Below, in pieces: positions 37,501-45,262 of a stretch of 64,000 nt of DNA. Below the pieces are notes generated by a model. It was not told the DNA's origin. It made no database searches and saw only the letters and a program-made list of their open reading frames with translations. Where the stretch lies: positions 43,031,070 to 43,095,069 of the forward strand of contig OX104114.1 in NCBI GenBank assembly GCA_944474755.1, read 5' to 3'. The position numbers were made by a program, and so were the translations under genes. Every line of letters begins with the position of its first letter. The first letter of the stretch is position 1. This stretch comes from Limnoperna fortunei (lineage: Eukaryota; Mollusca; Bivalvia; Mytilida; Modiolidae).

Positions 37501-39479
37501 GTTTTATCCACTAGAATTTGATCAAGAAATTGTCTGGAAAATTAAACCTTGAAACCAAATTATAAAAACTGGTGTCAATTCATTCAGAGCTACAATCAGA
37601 GCCAACCGTACATCAACAACACAATAAGTAACCAGACGATAAAGTTCCGAATCAACCTTCCTACAAGAAAACCTTGTAGTTGGGAATCACCTTCACTTTA
37701 TTACACAGAGCTGGTGTTGTCAAGGTTACCTTTCATGCTGTCAGAGAATGGATTAATGGAAGATTTCATCATTTTATAGCTTCTGAAAGGAAATTTTAGA
37801 ATGTTCTGCAACTTCATCAAACTAAAAACATATCACAACTTTAACGTTAACACCTGTAACAATAGATTTTTGTTTGTAGAAATAATGTGGATGTATTAAT
37901 TTCCCCTGCATTTAACAGGTACAATTTCAAATTGATGAATTCCATATTAATATATAATAATATATATAATATATAATATTAAATATTCAACGAGTCATTC
38001 TTATAAATGTACATACAAAATATTTTGCCCAATTCAAGTTTGACACAATTTACCTATGTGGGGCATGGAAAATCCCATTTTTATATTGACTATCGTACAT
38101 AACATGGGATTCTGCCATTGGACACAGTTGCACAAATGACCAAAAGTTAAACGTGAAATCGGAACGAGAGAAAAATTTTCCGGAAAGAGCACATGGTTTG
38201 TGTAATTGGGTTACGTCCCATTATCAGCACAAGTGCCAGAAATGTAAACAATTTGATTAAAACTCAATTTTATAAAAAATATTTAAAATTAGGATTTAAA
38301 CGTTATTTCATTATTACATACAAAGCAAATTTGTAATTTTTACCGTTGTACCCATTAATTTAAGGTCAGTTACTGCGGAACAGTGTCCTATGGCCGTATC
38401 CCTGAAGTTAAGAAAATGTTTCAGTCCAAAAAAAAGTTTCGCGGTTGCAAAAAATATGGATCTATTAAAGGAATCTATGTCAAAATCTTAAAGAATAAAT
38501 GTCCGTGAGTACGTAGAACACCTACAATCATGTTGTCAGTGCAAATTCCCGAAGCGAACTCAACAACAAAGGTAGGGGGTAGGAATTGTTTACTTTTGCA
38601 ATAGACTCCTTTCCTCAGTTTGTTCGCGACAATACTTTTTTTTATTTTCTAGCCCTATTTCGCCCCAAATTATACGAGGTCAAATTCCTGTGTCGCAAAA
38701 AAAAAAAAATTGTCTGGGGCATCTCATCTGGTTTTAAAGTCTTGCAATAATAATATAATGTTCAAAACTCTTGTTTTTATTTGGCTATAATCAGAGCCAA
38801 CCGTACATCAACAACACAATTTGTAACCAAGGCGACAAGATTACAGGTCAGCCTTCTTGCAAGAAAACCTTGCAATCTGGCATCACTTTCACCTTATTAC
38901 ACAGAGCTGGTGTTGCCAAAGTTACTGTTCATGTTGTCAGCGAATGGATTATCGGAAGATTTCATCACTTCATAGCCATTGGCAAGACATATCTAAGGAC
39001 TAGAGTCTGACGAATAGGTTTTCCTTTAGCTTGGGAATCATTTTCAATACGATAAAGAAGACTGTCTGTTTATATAATTTCGTTTCAATTTATTCCTGTA
39101 TTTTAGCAAGAAACGCACACAGATATCAAATTATTATGACGACCACATCATCTGTTTTTCCAATCAAAACAATAAAACCTAAATGCAAAAAAAGATTAAC
39201 GATTCGTTTCTTGCTTTCATAGTCTCGCTTATTCAGTTTGGGGTATTCGTAAAACAAGCAAGGTATGTAAAGATTTAATGCCAAATATCGTTCCTTGCAG
39301 ACACTTCAATTGTGTCGGATTAATTTACCGTTTCTTTAGGTAACAATATTCGTTGACACGCTAAACTGAAGATATGTATATATTCTTCAAAACAAAATAA
39401 TATTTTATGCTTTATCTAATATGATTGCTAGGATTAGTTGAGATTGAGTAAACGCTGTATAAAACACATCACCCACCAT
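22531..39479 (-). CDS. RPL7A: 60S ribosomal protein L7a (eL8), complete
   Basis: Seven exons on the minus strand: ATG at 39479-39477 (exon 1 coding part is only the start codon, donor GTGGGT), then 37446-37326, 35047-34898, 28979-28759, 25061-24931, 23171-23102 and 22635-22531 (TGA at 22533-22531). All introns are GT-AG with matching phases. The sum is 266 codons, the same length as the vertebrate protein as I recall it. Landmarks include [90 protein letters not shown] and [16 protein letters not shown]. It is an essential RNA-binding protein of the large subunit with the L7Ae fold. A minus-strand AATAAA at 22512-22507 lies about 20 bp past the stop, so the 3' UTR is very short. Introns host six box C/D snoRNAs. 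Confidence 0.97.
22785..22965. mobile_element. Helitron-like repeat fragment in RPL7A intron 6
   Basis: The motifs gatcaacaccctgggtacaa, ccccaaggatgattgtggcc and gcgagccaaaa match the end of the Helitron-like family and the fragment at 19255-19416. It is short and has lost the terminal hairpin. Confidence 0.65.
23435..23515 (-). ncRNA. SNORD36-like: Box C/D snoRNA, SNORD36 (U36)-like, copy in RPL7A intron 5
   Basis: On the minus strand: terminal stem TTGCCAG / CTGGCAA, box C ATGATGT, guide GAATTTCTTCAC ending at box D' CTGA, a C'-like TGAAGAT, guide CGAGCTTTTTAA before box D CTGA, then the closing stem. The D guide is complementary to the conserved 18S segment TTAAAAAGCTCG (U36 site, human Am668). 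The D' guide is complementary to 28S GTGAAGAAATTC (human Am3703 region, also assigned to U36 and yeast snR47). Both rRNA sites are from memory. Confidence 0.9.
23998..24080 (-). ncRNA. SNORD36-like: Box C/D snoRNA, SNORD36 (U36)-like, second copy in RPL7A intron 5
   Basis: It has the same two guides as the copy at 23435 and the same C/D' spacing: box C ATGATGT, D' CTGA, C' TGAAGAT, D CTGA. The outer stem TCTGC / GCAGA differs from its neighbour, and the loop between D' and C' has changed. Two U36 copies in one intron point to local duplication about 480 bp apart. Confidence 0.88.
24100..24930. other. RPL7A intron 5, part without identified features
   Basis: AT-rich intron. A short piece near 24755-24800 (atccagtgagaactactgaccttcag) may be a degraded SINE body. 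Nothing else was recognised. Confidence 0.4.
25548..27125 (-). mobile_element. Helitron-like element with nine 167-bp modules, RPL7A intron 4
   Basis: It starts ccagaggctcttaagagcctg followed by tatcgctcacctga, and ends gggtcaggtgagct at 27125, between A and A. The interior is an array of about nine units: catagggtc recurs at 25731, 25901, 26068, 26235, 26400, 26567, 26732, 26899 and 27066 (spacing 165-170, mostly 167). Each unit also holds gcggccattttgaat and ctttatagaggaccatc. The open frames of 106 codons inside the array are artefacts of the repeat. Confidence 0.85.
27355..27381. repeat. Perfect short palindrome in RPL7A intron 4
   Basis: ACAGACAGCCCAT followed by its inverted copy ATGGGCTGTCTGT gives a 26-27 bp perfect inverted repeat with almost no loop. 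It lies in intron sequence with no other feature. It could be the core of a small transposon or of a transcribed hairpin. Confidence 0.7.
27634..27717 (-). ncRNA. SNORD24-like: Box C/D snoRNA, SNORD24 (U24)-like, RPL7A intron 4
   Basis: On the minus strand: stem TTCTGAAC / GTTCAGAA (8 bp, perfect), box C ATGATGA, guide ATATTTGCTAT before D' CTGA, C' TGATGTA, guide CTACCACCTAGATC before box D CTGA. The vertebrate U24 snoRNA, also hosted by RPL7A, carries the same two guides against 28S (TAGCAAATAT and GATCTTGGTGGTAG). The D guide here differs from that target, as I recall it, at one internal base. Confidence 0.9.
28275..28362 (-). ncRNA. SNORD36-like: Box C/D snoRNA, SNORD36 (U36)-like, RPL7A intron 4
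   Basis: It has an unusually long outer stem, CTGTTAGATTGC against GCATTCTAACAG (12 positions, one mismatch). Box C is GTGATGT, guide GAATTTCTTCAC before D' CTGA, C' TGTTGAT, guide CGAGCTTTTTAAA before box D CTGA. The guides are as in the intron 5 copies. It shares the intron with a SNORD24-like gene about 560 bp downstream. Confidence 0.9.
28426..28605 (-). mobile_element. tRNA-derived SINE, strongly degraded
   Basis: The order caccatttttaggtttattg, aggttccagtccagcacacc, ctgccaaggtgagat, gacaaccttagtattgaca follows the reverse SINE body and part of the B-box region, with many substitutions. Confidence 0.5.
29126..29210 (-). ncRNA. SNORD24-like: Box C/D snoRNA, SNORD24 (U24)-like, RPL7A intron 3 (3' copy)
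   Basis: Stem CTGGAC / GTCCAG, box C ATGATGA, guide ATATTTGCTA, a weakened D' (TTGA), C' ATGATAC, guide CTACCACCTAGATC and box D CTGA. The D guide is identical in all three SNORD24-like copies, while the D' box differs. This copy may therefore keep only the D-box function well. Confidence 0.85.
29211..30140. other. RPL7A intron 3, unidentified sequence
   Basis: No exon or known repeat. A phrase gacatgcagtaaatcwattg recurs near 29462, 29528 and 29571, hinting at a small local duplication. Confidence 0.4.
30141..30993. mobile_element. Non-autonomous element with 161-bp tandem modules and GGAC microsatellite
   Basis: It opens TACCCCCGCT (30141) and closes AGCGGGGGTATAATA (30982-30996). The closing end is itself a hairpin, TACCCCCGACTC / GAGCGGGGGTA. 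The interior has about five units marked by aacgtttttcgtgga (30170, 30441, 30602, 30763, plus a partial), spaced 161 bp at the end of the array. These are followed by (GGAC)n at 30908-30948. Tandem core, microsatellite and terminal hairpin together resemble bivalve Helentron-type elements. Confidence 0.75.
31627..33602 (-). mobile_element. Helitron-like non-autonomous element, complete, with internal tandem duplication
   Basis: It starts CTAGAGGCTCCCAGGAGCCT, then gtatcgctcacctga, and ends ttcgggtcaggtgagct, between A and A. A module of about 500 bp is repeated (aayggttaatcagacaatctt at about 32070, 32580, 33080), with poly-C runs at 32375 and 32872. Near the far end it has gacgacgacggacgccaag. 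No protein is encoded. Confidence 0.85.
33760..34560 (+). repeat. 146-bp tandem array with terminal hairpin, RPL7A intron 3
   Basis: gaggtcaaggtcaggtgac recurs at 33783, 33929, 34079, 34225 and 34371, giving a 146-150 bp period with over 95 percent similarity between units. The unit includes cagacagtcatgtactagtc and accatgcgtagttacagagg. The array ends in atgtctcgcctccagcgac followed by gtcgcaggcgagac, an almost perfect hairpin at about 34520-34555. The same terminus closes the fragment at 11005-11405. Confidence 0.85.
34577..34656 (-). ncRNA. SNORD24-like: Box C/D snoRNA, SNORD24 (U24)-like, RPL7A intron 3 (5' copy)
   Basis: Stem TGGAC / GTCCA, box C ATGATGA, guide ATATTTGCTATTTGA containing a D' variant, C' TGATAC, guide CTACCACCTAGATC and box D CTGA. 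It lies about 240 bp downstream of exon 3. Two SNORD24-like genes share this 5.8-kb intron, which repeats have enlarged. Confidence 0.85.
35182..36640 (-). mobile_element. Helitron-like non-autonomous element, complete, RPL7A intron 2
   Basis: The same termini as at 31627: CTAGAGGCTCCCAGGAGCCT at the start and ttcgggtcaggtgagct at the end, between A and A. It has two internal modules of about 500 bp and poly-C runs at 35419 and 35918. Similarity to the 31627 copy is high along the length, so the two are recent relatives. Confidence 0.85.
36641..37325. other. RPL7A intron 2, unidentified remainder
   Basis: AT-rich intron without a recognisable exon, snoRNA or repeat. Confidence 0.4.
37585..39010 (+). 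repeat. Two copies of a ~190-bp segment in RPL7A intron 1
   Basis: 37589-37782 and 38787-38985 share most bases, including agccaaccgtacatcaacaa, ttattacacagagctggtg and ggaagatttcatcay. The second copy lies in an open frame of 79 codons (38771-39010). In the first copy the same frame is broken. The conserved frame could read HRAGV(A/V)KVT in both copies, but I recognise no family. Between the copies, 37940-37985 is a TA-rich palindrome-like stretch. The unit may be a relic of a duplicated exon or of an unknown repeat. Confidence 0.55.
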
Positions 39480-39530
39480 GTTGACATTTACCGGAAAAGA
39501 CCGATTGCAGTATTTTACTTCCGGTCATAT
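39480..39530 (-). promoter_or_regulatory. RPL7A: RPL7A core promoter: 5'TOP start and ETS site
   Basis: Reading the minus strand, CTTTTCC starting at C39499 is a 5'TOP-like pyrimidine tract exactly where a ribosomal-protein transcript would begin. This gives a 20-nt 5' UTR before the ATG at 39479. An ETS-type motif CCGGAAGT lies at 39524-39517, about 20 bp upstream of the start. TOP tracts place ribosomal-protein mRNAs under growth-dependent (TOR/LARP1) translation control. The start site is inferred from sequence only. Confidence 0.7.
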
Positions 39531-39755
39531 CGTTGTAGTCTCCTAAACGTTTTTAGTAACGCACATATTTATCAAAAGCAAATAACAAACCAAACATCGA
39601 GAAACTACAAATAACAAAGAACGACAGCCGACACTCTTGGGTCAGTATATTTTTTTTATAAATTATATGACAATAATTGTTCTAGCATATGTGCATTCAT
39701 TTAAAAACCAGCCTATCATTCATGCCTCGTTTTGACGCATTGCTATGATGTCTAT

Positions 39756-39789
39756 ACAATACAATACAATACAATACAATACAATACAA
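39756..39789. repeat. (ACAAT)n microsatellite, 3' tail of the non-LTR element
   Basis: Seven near-perfect ACAAT units. On the minus strand they form an (ATTGT)n tail directly after the retroelement 3' UTR, as in several CR1/L2-like clades that end in short tandem repeats. Confidence 0.8.
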
Positions 39790-40046
39790 AAGCTTTATTT
39801 TAATTCGGCACATACAAAACAGTACAAAACAACACAAGCTCTGATGAGCTTTTTATCGAATACAGACAAACATAACATACATGCATGCATACAAATTAAA
39901 ATGACGTGACAGTACAATAAAATAAATAACATCAAAAGCACTAGCACATGCATAAAGCAACATACAGTTAAAAAAAGTAAGATCAAAAGCACTAGCCTAA
40001 GCAACAGCAACATACAGTTGAAGCATAGCATAACAGCACCTAAAAC

Positions 40047-40240
40047 TGAGGACAACTAAAAATAACTAAGCAGTTTTAAAAACTGAAGACAACTAAAAAT
40101 AACTAAGCAATTTTAAAAACTGAAGACAACTAAAAATAACTAAGCAGTTTTAAAGACTGAAGACAACTAAAAATAACTAAGCAGTTTAAAGCTAAGACTG
40201 AAGACAACTAAAAATAACTAAGCAGTTTAAAGCAGAAGAT
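40047..40240. repeat. 37-bp tandem repeat in the retroelement 3' UTR
   Basis: gacaactaaaaataactaag recurs at 40051, 40088, 40125, 40162 and 40203 (period 37, last step 41). The units are contiguous, so this is a minisatellite. Confidence 0.85.
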
Positions 40241-40665
40241 AAAAAACAATTACTTGCAAGCAGAACAGTGACATTCAGATCCATTCCAGGACTGAATGAG
40301 GCTTTTAAACTGATAAAAACTGCCCTCAGTCCTGAAATGGTCTGGAAGGCTGTTCCACATTACAGCTGCAGCAAATTTAAAACTTTTCTTACCCTAAGTT
40401 GATGTTTTTACTCATGGTACATCCAAAATATTGTTATATCTGAAAGAATATTTAGATTCTTTAACATTTAAGAGATTTTGTAGACAAACAGGTGCAATTT
40501 TGTTTACAATTTTATATGTTTCTAGAGCCATACTTCGTTGGCGTAATAATTAATAAAACATTTATCTACTGATTTCATAAACATATTTGAAAAATCACTG
40601 TCATTTATAGATGGAGGTTTATATAGCCCTATAACGAGCCATTTTCTGTCATTTATATAAACTTC

Positions 40666-41511
40666 CAGTGTTCCAGCTAGGGGGAAATAGAGGGGTGCCG
40701 CGCCCCGCCCTAAAATTACCGCGCCCCTGTGCCCCTCTCAGGCGCCTCTGTGTCCCGATTTGTGCCCCTTATCACTCTATTGCTCTAATTAATTTTCTGC
40801 TCTAAAATTAATAGTAATTATAGTGTTTTTATAGCTAATTAACTCATTAGACTATTCTCGTTTCCTTATAATTTGATTATGTAATTAGTGGAACAGTGGG
40901 GACTGTACACAGGTAACACTTCAAAAATGTTATTTACCTTAAAAATTTGTGTGGTCACTGTTTTTGGCCATTTGGCTTAATTATGATCAAGACCGGAAAT
41001 ATCTACAACCGTTTTTATTGCCATTTGCGGTAGATATCTTCGAATATTTGTCACCGCGCCATGTTTATCATTGAACACGCCATTTTTAAAAAAACAAAAG
41101 TGAAAGCTGGTACCCGACTGCCTTTTTCTATGTTCAAATAGCGTTAAGTGAAAATACTCACGGCAACCAGTACAAACCAACTGAAAATACGGATATATCC
41201 GGAGCGGATATGAACTTAGTTCAGGAACTTGCAAATACAATGCTGCTTGTGTTGAAGTTACAACCACAAACATTGAAACACAGTAATAAAAAGTATTTTG
41301 GCAGTCATTTTTCAGTTGATTAAATGCACAAATATATTTAAATATTTTACTTTAAATTAAAACAAAGGAGAAAAACAGCAACAGAACACTTATTCAAATA
41401 ACAATAACAACAAAAGTGCAACAACCTCAATCACACTAAAAAATATGAAAATACACGAAAAAGTGCCCTTCTCATGCGCCCCTCTATTTTTAAATCCTAG
41501 CTGGAACACTG
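40666..41511. mobile_element. DNA transposon with CAGTG termini inserted in the non-LTR element
   Basis: Terminal inverted repeats are CAGTGTTCCAGCTAGG (40666) and CCTAGCTGGAACACTG (41511), extending with mismatches over about 36 bp (aaatagaggggtg / gcgcccctctattt). AACTTC stands on both sides (40660-40665 and 41512-41517). Removing the element restores an uninterrupted endonuclease reading frame. CAGTG ends recall hAT elements, but these make 8-bp duplications, so the superfamily is unsettled. An open frame of 98 codons (41273-40977, minus) is not recognised. Confidence 0.85.
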
Positions 41512-42261
41512 AACTTCAATTGATAACATTTCTAAATTTTTACACTCCATATCTGTTTTTCTACTAAAGGGAAAGTCAGAGTTCATCAGTGCCATAATAC
41601 CACCTCCTCGACTGTTTCGGTCTCTTCTGAGAAGTTTGTACCCATCAACTGTAAACAAGTTGTCGTTAAAAGTATGGTCTAGTTTTGTTTCTGATATGAA
41701 TAATATATCAACAATTTTATTGTCTAAAAGCTCCTTCATTTCAATAAATTTGTGTCTTACACTGTTGATATTAATATGTGATGCCATAAAGTTCCGTGGG
41801 TTAGATTTCCTAGCTTCTTGAAGTGACTCAAAAACTGAATTTGTATTACTCTCTTGGGATGCATGTGATATGTTGAGTCTGTCATGTATACTTATTTCAA
41901 AGAATGAGTCAGTAAAATTGGGTAAAATGCACCCATTACAATACCAGTAATCTTCCGACTGTGATAGATGTAAATACTCATGAGATTGTAATTCAGTACA
42001 TTTAAGATGATACCAGAATTCACATTCATCGCACATGATTCCTTTCTGATTGGATTTAACTGGCTTTTTACAATCCCCGCAGGGGTATTTTACAGGCCCT
42101 GGATTCATTTCGATATCCCCAATACAGTCTGCGAAATTAGCACAAGTCCGCTGGCCCCTGGCCAGTAAAAATCCTTTCGGGCAAGTGAAATTTTGATAAA
42201 ATTTATATTGAATATATAGGAGAAAATCCAAAAGTTCAGGATTCGGGCAAGTGAGTTGCAA
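41497..42261 (-). pseudogene. Retrotransposon ORF: 2A-like motif, PHD finger, endonuclease start
   Basis: Residues 49-56 read DIEMNPGP, preceded by CIG, matching the DxExNPGP signature of 2A ribosome-skipping peptides. A C4HC3 PHD-type finger follows at about 61-111 (CGDC, CDEC, WYHLKC, WYCNGC). Then comes an apurinic-endonuclease start with HININSVRHK and the catalytic-type DILFISETKLDH, and GGGIMALMNS. The last residues before the stop come from the inserted DNA transposon. 2A-like sequences have been described in APE-type non-LTR elements of molluscs and other animals. The copy is dead because of the insertion and the deletion downstream. Confidence 0.85.
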
Positions 42262-42632
42262 ATCCTAATTTCAAGCACTGCCAATAATTATGAGGATTAT
42301 TAACTGTCTGTAATAAAGATGAGACAATTCTAGTGCTTTCATAGGAAAAGGAGGTCTCGAGTATTTTATGTGATACAAAATCATAGTGTAAGTCCCAATG
42401 TCTAGGTCACTGCCAAGTATTATGTTGTACGATTTAGTTAAAACCATATTTACATCAGTTTGGTTCGGTAAAAATTTAAAATTATGATCAAACCTTGGTG
42501 TTTCGACATTATCCTGTAGTTGTTGACGATGAACGTTTGTAAGCAATAATAGACAAATACGAAAAAGTTGGTACAGCATGCTTGTTGAGTGTTTCGTTTA
42601 TACCGGAAACGGAGATACTGAAGGAGGTAGCA

Positions 42633-43654
42633 GGTCGATCCGGCCCCAGTCGATTCGGCCCCAGACGATCCGTCCCCTAGTCGATCCGTCCCCTATTTGT
42701 TGGTCGATCCGTCCCCAATAAAAAATTTATAAGTAATTGATTTTAATTGGAAATTGTTAAAGTTTTAATTAAAATAAGTTAAATAATTAAATAAACAAAA
42801 TATAGTGTTTTTAATTAATTAAATGATGATAACAGTTCTGATCAGTGCACATAGGCGTAATTACCCTTTGATTTTTAAATTGTTTGCATAACAACTGTAG
42901 GCTATGCTTTGTATGATTAACTCTGCATCCAAGCTGACTTTAACATCAAAGGTTACACAAAATACGACAATTTATTGATGCTGAACATCAAAAATTTTAA
43001 AGAAAACATTCATTGAGCTCAAAGAATTTCTCAAAGAGAAAATATTAATTGGGACTCCATATCGTTGGACATGTTGGATATATAAAATGGTTTGCAACAT
43101 CTATGTTCATTCTGAAAATGGAGTATCCATGCCAGTTTAATACTAAATAACAATTACAATTTAATTAAACGTACACATAAAACCATACTGTAGTTGAAGA
43201 AGTTACAATACGTAAAAATAAAGAAAAAATCATCCTAAATCATGTAAACATATTCGCATGCATAATCGGCATAATTAAAAATACGACTTTTCTATATATT
43301 TATACCTACCTGCTTTATTTATTTTACCTACCTTTGGTTCTACAATTACATGTCCACATAATGAAAAAAGTCTTTATAATATTCTTCAGAAGACTTTAAA
43401 TTAAAGCAACCATTATCTGTATCATGGTCACAAAATTCGCATGCATACTCGGCATTCAAAATAGTGAATTCCAGTGTAATACCATATTTACCATACTTAG
43501 AAATACTAGTTATGAATGTTTTTTTTTATATTTTACGTACCTTCTTTATTTATTTTACCTACCTTTGGTTTTACTGGGCCCGGATCGACCTGGGGACGGA
43601 ATGACCAGGGGACGAATCGACCTGGGACGTATCGACTTGGGGACGGATCGTCTA
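42633..43654. mobile_element. DNA element with inverted terminal arrays of a 15-bp repeat
   Basis: The left end has five tandem copies of a unit close to RGTCGATCCGTCCCC (42633-42718). The right end has five copies in the opposite orientation (43576-43654). The interior is AT-rich and includes a direct duplication of about 170 bp (43250-43345 versus 43430-43577, both ending tttattttacctacctttgg). No open frame of note. The flanks ctgaaggaggtag and ctgaaggatggtag could be an imperfect duplication of target or promoter DNA. Confidence 0.75.
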
Positions 43655-43686
43655 GAATTCCTGAAGGATGGTAGTGGCGAGTATCT

Positions 43687-43734
43687 GTTTATACCGGAAA
43701 TGGAGAAAGCGAATGAATGAAATGGTAGTGGCGA
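43687..43734 (+). promoter_or_regulatory. MED22: Candidate MED22 promoter and noncoding first exon
   Basis: GTTTATACCGGAAATGGAG carries an ETS-like ACCGGAAA (43693-43700) and is followed by a segment ending GGCGA, then an ideal donor GTAAGT at 43735. The first coding exon of MED22 has its own acceptor (CCTTAG, 47411-47416), so an upstream noncoding exon is required. A second, diverged copy of the block is split by the element at 42633-43654: its first half is at 42596-42630 and its second half at 43661-43684. Prediction only. Confidence 0.4.
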
Positions 43735-43992
43735 GTAAGTTTTTCTTCACAAATTTACAACGCTGTATTAAACTGTTCTATGATCTGATTAATTGATTTT
43801 GTAGGATCCCAAAATCGTCATAAATTGAACCTTTCACTCATGGAGGTTGTTATAGTTCCCAAAATATGTGATTTAAGTTGAAGTTTCTCAGCTGTTTGAA
43901 TTTGCTGCCTACTTCTCTGCGCATGCTCCGTGTGTCTACGATCAATTCTCTCTTTGAAAGTTTATAGTTTGATTTGTTTTTGTTTTGAATGT

Positions 43993-44152
43993 TGTTTAAC
44001 GCTACTTTTGCTTTGCTATTTTTTAGCTTTATCAGTTTTTTGGGGGGATAAAGCCGGGGAAAATCCCCAACCTTCAGTAGGTAGTGAACTAAGATTGTTG
44101 TCGAACGCACCCTGAGCACAGTGGCACTTGAACCTGCAATCTCTGTGTTGAC
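43993..44152 (-). mobile_element. tRNA-derived SINE, reverse copy
   Basis: The order gtttaacgctac, ttttagctttatcag, ttggggggataaagccgggg, aacgcaccctgagcacagtgg, cttgaacctgcaatctc, tgtgttgacca is the complement of the SINE from tail to the B-box region. The head is lost. Confidence 0.7.
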
Positions 44153-44627
44153 CAGGAACCTATAAATTAACGTGATTGGAATCTAATGATACATGTATCA
44201 TATACATTTCCATGTCATGCCACTAACTAGTGTGGACATTGATATGATCGTATTTACGGCTTTCATAACAAATCTAATCGGCAATAACGCTCTCTGTTCA
44301 AATCTCGGGGAACTGGCAGAATAATTGACAACTATCCAATTTAAAAAGCACCACTAAGTGTCCACTTTTGGTACTAAAAACTGTGGCTTCAACCACAGTT
44401 TGTTGAAAACTGTTCAATTGGACGATTGTCTTTGATAAATTTAAACCTTCATGTTAATGACAAGTGTCAAAATCTGAGTGAGGATGTTATTAAAACTCCC
44501 TGCTGTGTAAACATGATTGTTAAGTCCATGCGAGACCGTTTTACGGTAGTCAAGGACGTTAAAAACCCCCATAAGTAAGTAACATGACTGTTAATTTATT
44601 AACCGATGTTTATTAGGTTGTAGGAAA

Positions 44628-45262
44628 GAAATTCACAGGAAAAAAAGTCACAAGAAAAAAGTCACAATTAATAAGTTCAATTTGTATTGGTATTGAATGT
44701 GTTTTTTAGGTTTTTTGCAAGATTTATGTTCTTGTGTAAAAAAAGTTAAGTTGATATTTAAAGACATTTAAAATTAAAATATATTCATTATAACAAACGC
44801 AACTGTCATAAAAAAAACAAAGTAATAAATAAGCAATTAATAATGCAGTAATTGGTCACACATGTTCATTTTTCACTACATATTATTTAATAAATAAATC
44901 ACTAAAATGTTGATGCCATATTTTTGGCTTGGATCAGTGTGTTAACAAATATTGCTATAGTTGTTTATCTTGTACTTTCTTTGGTATACATATTTTTAAC
45001 TGTTAAAGCAGCACATAAAGAGCTGTCAACAGTTATGTGTTTTTAACAAAAAGTTTTCTAAATTTTGATGGACTTGAAATACAATTGTTATTAATGGTAG
45101 TAAATAACTAACAAGTTATGAAGTAATAAACAAGTTTTATATAAAAATATGACTATAATTATAATAAACATACAAATATGTTCATATTATGACAACATAT
45201 GTGACCAAGACAACTTATTAATTGTGACTTTTTTTTCAAAACTGACTTTCTTTCTGTTTACC
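44628..45262. mobile_element. MITE-like element with A-rich inverted termini
   Basis: aaaaaagtcacaattaataag at about 44660-44680 is the exact complement of cttattaattgtgactttttt at about 45217-45237. The similarity extends outward (ggaaagaaattcac versus ctgactttctttctg complement). The interior is AT-rich without coding sense. Confidence 0.6.

Larger units (their letters stand above)
39756..42600 (-). mobile_element. CR1/L2-like non-LTR retrotransposon, internally deleted and interrupted
   Basis: On the minus strand: an N-terminal frame (42579-42271), then a frame with a 2A-like motif, PHD finger and apurinic endonuclease (42261-41497). The endonuclease sense resumes after an 846-bp DNA transposon at 40665 (VYINDRKWLVIGLYKPPS). 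Shortly after, near 40530, the text jumps to the C-terminal end of the reverse transcriptase region (KFAAAVMWNSLPDHF, WNGSECHCSACK, stop at about 40253). The RT core is therefore missing. The 3' UTR contains five 37-41 bp tandem units and an (ATTGT)n tail. The element fills most of the RPL7A/MED22 intergenic space. Confidence 0.85.

Noticed and set aside
39795..40055. An 86-codon minus-strand membrane-like protein
   Set aside because: Its Leu/Cys/Val-rich text comes from low-complexity 3' UTR of the non-LTR element, beyond that element's own stop.
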